Below, one piece after another: positions 8,486 to 11,497 of a DNA stretch of 11,497 bases. The notes under the pieces are model-generated. The model saw only the letters and a list, made by a program, of their open reading frames with translations, searched no databases and had not been told where the DNA came from. This DNA is from Paludibacter sp. (GTDB lineage: Bacteria; Bacteroidota; Bacteroidia; Bacteroidales; Paludibacteraceae): assembly GCA_024709185.1 (NCBI GenBank), contig JANJXE010000252.1:1-11497 (forward strand), written 5' to 3'. The position numbers and the translations under genes were made by a program. Each line of letters begins with the position of its first letter. Within the stretch, counting starts at the first letter, position 1.

Positions 8486-8503
8486 AGTCCTGATAAAAAG
8501 ATG

Positions 8504-9109
8504 TTACAATGGCGCTACATCCCTGGAATTCGACATAATGCCCCGGATCACAAATTCAAGGATTTCGGTTTTGTGTTGCTCAAACTCGCGGGTCAGCGTT
8601 TTGCGGATATAGGGTACTTCCAAACCTTTGATAGCATAAAAAATGATGATAGCCGATAGCTCGGGATCAATGGTTTTAAAAATTCGTTTCTGAAGTCCTT
8701 CCACCAAAGTCGCACGTATCAGGTCAATTTCCTGTTGGTCGGTCTTGCGGCGGGCACGTTCCACTTCGTAAATATCGCGAAAAAAATCGGCACTTAGCGA
8801 ACCGTTGCGATCAACAACGTATTTAATGGAATCGAGATGAGCAATGGCAAGGTTGCGCAGACGGATATCCGGTTCTACGCTCTCGGATGCTGCTTTTGTG
8901 GCCTGGTCGACAATATACTCCAGTTCTTTGTTTAGCACAGCTCTGAAAATCTCATCTTTGTTGTTGAAATAGGTATACAAGGTACGACGACCACGGCGCG
9001 ACGCCTCGGCAATGTCATTCATTGTAACGTTGCGTTTTCCTTTCTCTGCAAAAAGGACCCGCGCAACTTCAATCAACATTTTCTTGGTTTTGGAGATTTT
9101 CTTCGACAT
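8504..9109 (-). CDS. TetR/AcrR-family transcriptional regulator
   Basis: A 201-residue DNA-binding repressor-type protein. The N-terminal helix-turn-helix is clear: RVLFAEKGKRNVTMNDIAEA followed by RRGRRTLYTYFNNKDEIFRAV (about residues 10-58), the TetR signature. The all-helical C-terminal part is the variable ligand and dimer domain and gives no ligand clue. The frame stays open upstream to 9241, but ATG at 9107-9109 is chosen because it begins the family-length protein and follows a strong promoter; the longer version would overlap the end of the preceding gene and contain the promoter. The gene lies 64 bp downstream of the Gate-domain membrane protein and 70 bp upstream of the TonB receptor, all on the minus strand, so it may control either. 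Confidence 0.92.
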   Translation of the reverse strand: MSKKISKTKKMLIEVARVLFAEKGKRNVTMNDIAEASRRGRRTLYTYFNNKDEIFRAVLNKELEYIVDQATKAASESVEPDIRLRNLAIAHLDSIKYVVDRNGSLSADFFRDIYEVERARRKTDQQEIDLIRATLVEGLQKRIFKTIDPELSAIIIFYAIKGLEVPYIRKTLTREFEQHKTEILEFVIRGIMSNSRDVAPL

Positions 9110-9128
9110 AATACGGATTAAAGCAGTG

Positions 9129-9159
9129 CAAATATACTCTTTTTGCTCAAATTGACAAA
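9129..9159 (-). promoter_or_regulatory. Full Bacteroidota promoter for the TetR gene
   Basis: On the minus strand TTTG (9159-9156), a 19-base spacer, then TATATTTG (9136-9129) match both parts of the Bacteroidota consensus at the canonical spacing. The -7 box ends 19 bases before the ATG at 9109. The -33 element is inside an 11-bp inverted repeat, ACAAA-T-TTTGT (9155-9165), which could be an autoregulatory site. This shows the TetR gene can be transcribed independently of the upstream gene. Confidence 0.75.
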
Positions 9160-9173
9160 TTTTGTGTAAGGTT

Positions 9174-10106
9174 TTATCCGTTTTTTGTAGTTGTATGCTG
9201 AATAAGTCGAAGAGTCCATACAATGATGAATGCCAGCACAATGCGCGGCACCATAATCCAGAGTACCGGCACGCCTATGGCTGCAAAAAGTAAGGTGTCT
9301 TCAAGCATGGAATGGTTCACCGCGATATGATGGTTCAGAAGGTTGGCATCTTCCCGGCTAACTTCTTTATTGTCAACTTCTTCTATTAACACAGCGGCAC
9401 CATAGGCCAATCCCAGGGTTTGTGCCACCAGCCATAGGAAAGCTATCTGTTCCGGTAGGCCGAAAAACCTCATCAAAGGTGCAAAAGTTCTCGAGAGGTA
9501 GTGAAGCAGCCTGAAATCACGAAGTATATTTTGAAGCATCATGAGACCGGTAATGATTAAAACGATTTTCAATGATAGTTCTATAGCCCCCCGGAACCAG
9601 TGAATCAGCATATCGGCAAAAGTGCTGTGTTGAATCAAAGATTCCTTTACCAGGCTTCCTCCCAGGTCGGCGGGCAATAACCAATTGAGTACAGCAGCTG
9701 CCACAAAAGAACTGGTCAGTCGCAGTAAGAACATCCTTAGGTACGACGAACCGGTCTTTTTCTGTATGGCCGTTTCCACAATCATGTTGTGGGTAATAAG
9801 GCACATCAGGGCAAGGATGGTAATCTCCCGCATCTCCAGACTCAATGTAGCGATAATGGCAATAGGAGCGTAGAGCGATAAAAATATACTGGTGATAAAC
9901 ACTATGGCCGATTCGCCGGGCAGTCCGATTAGCGAAAAAAGTGGTGTGAGGTAAATGGCTGCCAGATCGATAAGCCCGATGTGTTGCAATATACTAACGG
10001 CCAAACTGACGGGTAATATTATTTTAAGCAACCACCAACTCGTACGTGCTGCTTTGGGAAGTGCATTGACTGCACTTTTAGTTGCCAGGGAAATTATTCT
10101 TTTCAT
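9174..10106 (-). CDS. Duplicated nucleoside-recognition/Gate-domain membrane protein
   Basis: A 310-residue polytopic inner-membrane protein of the 'nucleoside recognition' (Gate) family, related to the Gate domains of SpmA/SpmB and FeoB-like proteins. Two halves repeat each other. Half one: LLKIILPVSLAVSILQHIG, TPLFSLIGLPGE (55-65), THNMIVETA (105-113). Half two: SLKIVLIITGLMMLQNILR, APLMRFFGLPEQ (209-220), NHSMLEDTL (264-272). A membrane-embedded HxMxx[ED]T motif recurs in both (H106/E111; H265/D270), suggesting ion or metal coordination or a proton path. The transported species is unknown; the nucleoside name comes from the domain and is not evidence of substrate. The start ATG (10104-10106) opens a basic amphipathic segment before TM1. 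The gene has its own promoter and an unusual structured leader, and is followed by the TetR gene. Confidence 0.85.
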   Translation of the reverse strand: MKRIISLATKSAVNALPKAARTSWWLLKIILPVSLAVSILQHIGLIDLAAIYLTPLFSLIGLPGESAIVFITSIFLSLYAPIAIIATLSLEMREITILALMCLITHNMIVETAIQKKTGSSYLRMFLLRLTSSFVAAAVLNWLLPADLGGSLVKESLIQHSTFADMLIHWFRGAIELSLKIVLIITGLMMLQNILRDFRLLHYLSRTFAPLMRFFGLPEQIAFLWLVAQTLGLAYGAAVLIEEVDNKEVSREDANLLNHHIAVNHSMLEDTLLFAAIGVPVLWIMVPRIVLAFIIVWTLRLIQHTTTKNG

Positions 10107-10118
10107 TTAGTCGTGAGT

Positions 10119-10205
10119 TCAGTTGAGATGAGGGGAGGGTATAAAAAGCAAGAAGGGCTGTCTCACGACAACCCAATCTTTTGTTAACCTTAAATCTAAT
10201 ACCAT
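10119..10205 (-). CDS. Possible 28-residue leader ORF
   Basis: An ATG-to-TGA frame reads MVLDLRLTKDWVVV... and ends ...SPHLN, 12 bases before the start of the Gate-domain gene. It begins 13 bases after the -7 box, so its own 5' leader would be only about six bases, which is poor for ribosome loading though possible for a near-leaderless start. It spans the 10155-10174 hairpin completely, so a translating ribosome would unfold that hairpin, and its stop lies beside the 8-base complementary segment. It may be a regulatory leader peptide or a chance frame. I have an unverified impression that similar leaders occur elsewhere in Bacteroidota. Confidence 0.25.
   Translation of the reverse strand: MVLDLRLTKDWVVVRQPFLLFIPSPHLN
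10141..10174 (-). terminator. Terminator-like hairpin (attenuator candidate) in a 5' leader
   Basis: The minus-strand RNA reads GGGUUGUC-GUGA-GACAGCCC (10174-10155): eight pairs, one of them U.G wobble, closed by a GNRA-type tetraloop, followed by UUCUUGCUUUUUAU. On the plus strand the same position is a C-A mismatch, which shows that the structure belongs to the minus-strand transcript. It lies downstream of the promoter at 10219-10249 and upstream of the Gate-domain gene, so it would act as an attenuator inside the leader. If that promoter is not real, it could be the terminator of the DUF2147 gene. Confidence 0.6.
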
Positions 10206-10218
10206 GAAAAACACAGTG

Positions 10219-10249
10219 CAAAGATAAAGCGTTTTTTTATGTTGTACAA
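10219..10249 (-). promoter_or_regulatory. Promoter of the Gate-domain gene, overlapping a palindrome
   Basis: On the minus strand TTG (10249-10247), a 20-base spacer and TATCTTTG (10226-10219) fit the Bacteroidota consensus. It predicts an untranslated leader of roughly 105 bases before the ATG at 10106. The -33 element lies inside the perfect palindrome at 10239-10252. Confidence 0.65.
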
Positions 10250-10252
10250 CAT
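10239..10252. promoter_or_regulatory. 14-bp perfect palindrome ATGTTGTACAACAT, candidate operator
   Basis: A perfect 14-bp palindrome covers the -33 element of the Gate-domain gene promoter. Its right half runs into ACAACATGTT (10246-10255), and the exact reverse complement AACATGTTGT recurs at 10288-10297, about 42 bp upstream. Two related sites spaced by roughly four helical turns suggest a bound dimeric regulator, possibly the neighbouring TetR protein (inference). Confidence 0.45.
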
Positions 10253-10341
10253 GTTTTCGAAGAAATGTTTGCTATTTAGCATTATTTAACATGTTGTTTG
10301 TTTTGGAATAATAATAATGTGTTAAATATCAACGAGTTGTA

Positions 10342-10779
10342 TTATTGTACTTTTTTCCAGGTTTGAGTTCTTCCTATCAATCCACGCTTGTCGAGCGAGC
10401 CTCTAACGTTCAAATTGCCGGTTTTTGAATCATAGGAAAGATTACATTTATACACTTTTCCGTTGTTGGGGTCGAGAATGGTACCTCCGGTAAGCGTTCC
10501 TTCATGTTCAGTCATATTGTTAATGACCATCATTCCCATTACCGGTTTATTTTTTAATTCACCATCGCATTCGGTGCACAGCTTTGCAGGATCCTTGAAA
10601 AGATGTTCAATTTTTCCGTAGTACTTTCCGTTGGTTGCTTTAAAAATATGAACAATTGATTTTTCAGATCCGTCGGCGTCGTCGATCGTTTTCCATTTTC
10701 CGACAATTTTTGAAACCTGGGCGAAACTTCCGATGCTAAATGCAATAAGGATGAGCAGAGATACGAGTGATTTTTTCAT
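10342..10779 (-). CDS. Secreted DUF2147 family protein
   Basis: A 145-residue exported protein with a clear signal peptide (MKKSLVSLLILIAFSIGSFA|Q, cleavage near residue 20). The mature part matches the DUF2147 pattern: VGKWKTIDD at the start, IVHIFKATNGKYYGKI, a middle segment with C68 and C71, GGTILDPNNGKVYKC, and the typical end LIGRTQTWKKV. The fold is a small beta-barrel, lipocalin-like in overall shape; no enzymatic residues are recognised and the family function is unknown. ATG at 10777-10779 is preferred over a TTG three codons earlier because it gives a normal signal peptide. It probably acts in the periplasm. It is divergent from malate dehydrogenase, with no evident functional link. 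Confidence 0.87.
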   Translation of the reverse strand: MKKSLVSLLILIAFSIGSFAQVSKIVGKWKTIDDADGSEKSIVHIFKATNGKYYGKIEHLFKDPAKLCTECDGELKNKPVMGMMVINNMTEHEGTLTGGTILDPNNGKVYKCNLSYDSKTGNLNVRGSLDKRGLIGRTQTWKKVQ

Positions 10780-10809
10780 TTTATACAATATTAAATTTAG
10801 TTACGGCCA

Positions 10810-10817
10810 CAAAGATA
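10810..10817 (-). promoter_or_regulatory. -7 box of the DUF2147 gene
   Basis: TATCTTTG on the minus strand matches TAnnTTTG and ends 30 bases before the ATG at 10779. The same octamer serves the Gate-domain gene. The -33 region is A/T-rich without a clear TTTG. Confidence 0.6.
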
Positions 10818-10846
10818 AAAATAATTTGAAATAAATTGACCTCAGG

Positions 10847-10866
10847 TGAAATCAGTACTCATTTCA
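10847..10866. promoter_or_regulatory. 20-bp near-palindrome in the DUF2147/mdh divergent region
   Basis: TGAAAT, C, AGTACT, C, ATTTCA: two 6-bp arms pair perfectly around a palindromic AGTACT core, with a single symmetric C/C mismatch on each side. It lies just upstream of the -33 region of the DUF2147 promoter and about 60 bp upstream of the mdh -7 box, a good place for a dimeric regulator controlling one or both genes. No regulator is assigned. Confidence 0.4.
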
Positions 10867-10924
10867 AAGTAGTTAAATTAATTAAATTGTGTCATTTTGA
10901 CATCGGGTTTAGCGAAATTTCCAG

Positions 10925-10932
10925 TAACTTTG
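10925..10932 (+). promoter_or_regulatory. -7 box of the mdh gene
   Basis: TAACTTTG matches TAnnTTTG and predicts a leader of about 45 bases before the ATG at 10983. A TTTG at 10896-10899 is 25 bases upstream, longer than the usual 19-21 spacing, so the -33 assignment is weak. Confidence 0.55.
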
Positions 10933-10982
10933 TGTGAAAATTGTGTTGAATTGAACAGACTAAATTATTAAACTTAATAGAT

Positions 10983-11497
10983 ATGTCAAAAGTAACAGTA
11001 GTAGGAGCAGGTAATGTAGGTGCAACATGTGCCAATGTGTTAGCAATCAATGAGGTAGCAGACCAGATTGTAATGTTGGATGTGAAAGAAGGTATTTCAG
11101 AAGGTAAAGCCCTGGATATCATGCAAACAGCTACCCTTATGGGATTTGATTCCACAGTTGTGGGATGCACCAACGATTACGCCCTCACTGCCGGATCGGA
11201 TGTGGTGGTTATCACTTCGGGTATTCCCCGTAAACCGGGAATGACTCGTGAAGAATTAATCGGTGTTAACGCAGGTATTGTTAAAACTGTTACGGAAAAC
11301 ATTCTCAGATATTCTCCAAATGCTATTTTGGTAGTGGTAAGTAATCCAATGGATACTATGACTTACCTCACCATGAAGCAAAGTGGTTTACCCAAAAATA
11401 AAGTGATTGGCATGGGTGGTACGCTCGATAGCTCGCGTTTTAAATGCTACCTGAGCAAAGCCCTGAATGCACCGGCCAATGAGCTTGAAGGACTTGT
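10983..11497 (+). CDS. mdh: Malate dehydrogenase, 3'-truncated by window edge
   Basis: The first 171 residues of an LDH-like malate dehydrogenase, which interconverts malate and oxaloacetate with NAD in the cytoplasm (TCA cycle or reductive succinate branch). The Rossmann motif GAGNVGA (8-14) is followed by D33 in MLDVKEG, the residue that selects NAD over NADP. The substrate loop IPRKPGMTRE (81-90) has Arg at 83, as expected for malate; lactate dehydrogenases usually carry Gln there. VVSNPMD includes the conserved N121, and GGTLDSSRF holds the third substrate Arg (R152). The catalytic His lies beyond the window. The ATG at 10983 begins directly at the first beta strand. Frame and length to the edge are intact, with no sign of decay. 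Confidence 0.95.
   Translation, partial: MSKVTVVGAGNVGATCANVLAINEVADQIVMLDVKEGISEGKALDIMQTATLMGFDSTVVGCTNDYALTAGSDVVVITSGIPRKPGMTREELIGVNAGIVKTVTENILRYSPNAILVVVSNPMDTMTYLTMKQSGLPKNKVIGMGGTLDSSRFKCYLSKALNAPANELEGL

Noticed and set aside
9155..9165. ACAAATTTTGT at the TetR promoter as the same operator as the other palindromes
   Set aside because: It does not share a half-site with the palindromes at 8472-8485 or 10239-10252, so a common TetR operator cannot be claimed from these three.
9110..9241. 44-residue N-terminal extension of the TetR protein
   Set aside because: It contains the TetR promoter, overlaps the preceding gene and has no resemblance to TetR N-termini; ATG at 9109 gives the normal family length.
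10204..10227. Plus-strand seven-codon ORF beginning ATGAAAAAC
   Set aside because: Too short, and the sequence is explained by the minus-strand promoter and leader.
10307..10318. Four AAT trinucleotide repeats
   Set aside because: Short, in an A/T-rich spacer, with no sign of function.
10780..10788. TTG start three codons upstream for the DUF2147 gene
   Set aside because: The ATG at 10779 gives a standard signal peptide beginning MKK; nothing supports the TTG.
10892..11173. 93-residue minus-strand ORF across the mdh start
   Set aside because: Antisense to malate dehydrogenase, which is certain from its motifs.

Overview
The window is chromosomal DNA from a member of the Bacteroidota, most likely a Bacteroidales- or Marinilabiliales-like anaerobe (lineage is inference). 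The signs are promoter boxes of the Bacteroidota type (TAnnTTTG about 20 bases from the start region, several with TTTG/TTG 19-20 bases further upstream), the lack of clear Shine-Dalgarno sequences, and a TonB-dependent receptor with an N-terminal carboxypeptidase-regulatory-like domain. I see no mobile element, CRISPR array, tRNA or rRNA. No stretch longer than 300 bases lacks a gene; the two longest gaps (10107-10341 and 10780-10982) hold promoters, palindromes and an RNA hairpin.

Layout. 1-818 (+): 3' part of an NAD-dependent sugar epimerase/dehydratase gene, cut by the window edge. 904-3391 (+): an OmpR/PhoB-type response regulator and a PhoR-like sensor histidine kinase, separated only by eight 7-bp repeats. 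3388-5634 (-): a PiT-family phosphate permease fused to a PhoU-like cytoplasmic domain; its stop codon overlaps that of the kinase. 5662-8433 (-): a TonB-dependent outer-membrane receptor 27 bp upstream of the permease, probably in one operon with it. 8504-9109 (-): a TetR-family regulator. 9174-10106 (-): a membrane protein with two 'nucleoside recognition/Gate' repeats. 10342-10779 (-): a secreted DUF2147 protein. 10983-11497 (+): 5' part of malate dehydrogenase, running off the right edge.

How the genes may work together. The central block (904-8433) reads as a candidate phosphate-acquisition locus: a PhoB/PhoR-like sensor pair converging on an outer-membrane receptor plus an inner-membrane phosphate transporter. 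The families are read from sequence; the shared function is inferred from adjacency. The TetR gene sits between the receptor and the Gate-domain protein and could control either side.

The most unusual non-coding signal is the 5' leader of the Gate-domain protein (10107-10250). It has a promoter overlapping a 14-bp perfect palindrome, a possible 28-codon leader ORF, and a GNRA-capped hairpin followed by a U-rich run. Eight bases of that hairpin are perfectly complementary to the eight bases just before the start codon. This looks like an attenuator or translational switch and is the best candidate here for an undescribed regulatory device.
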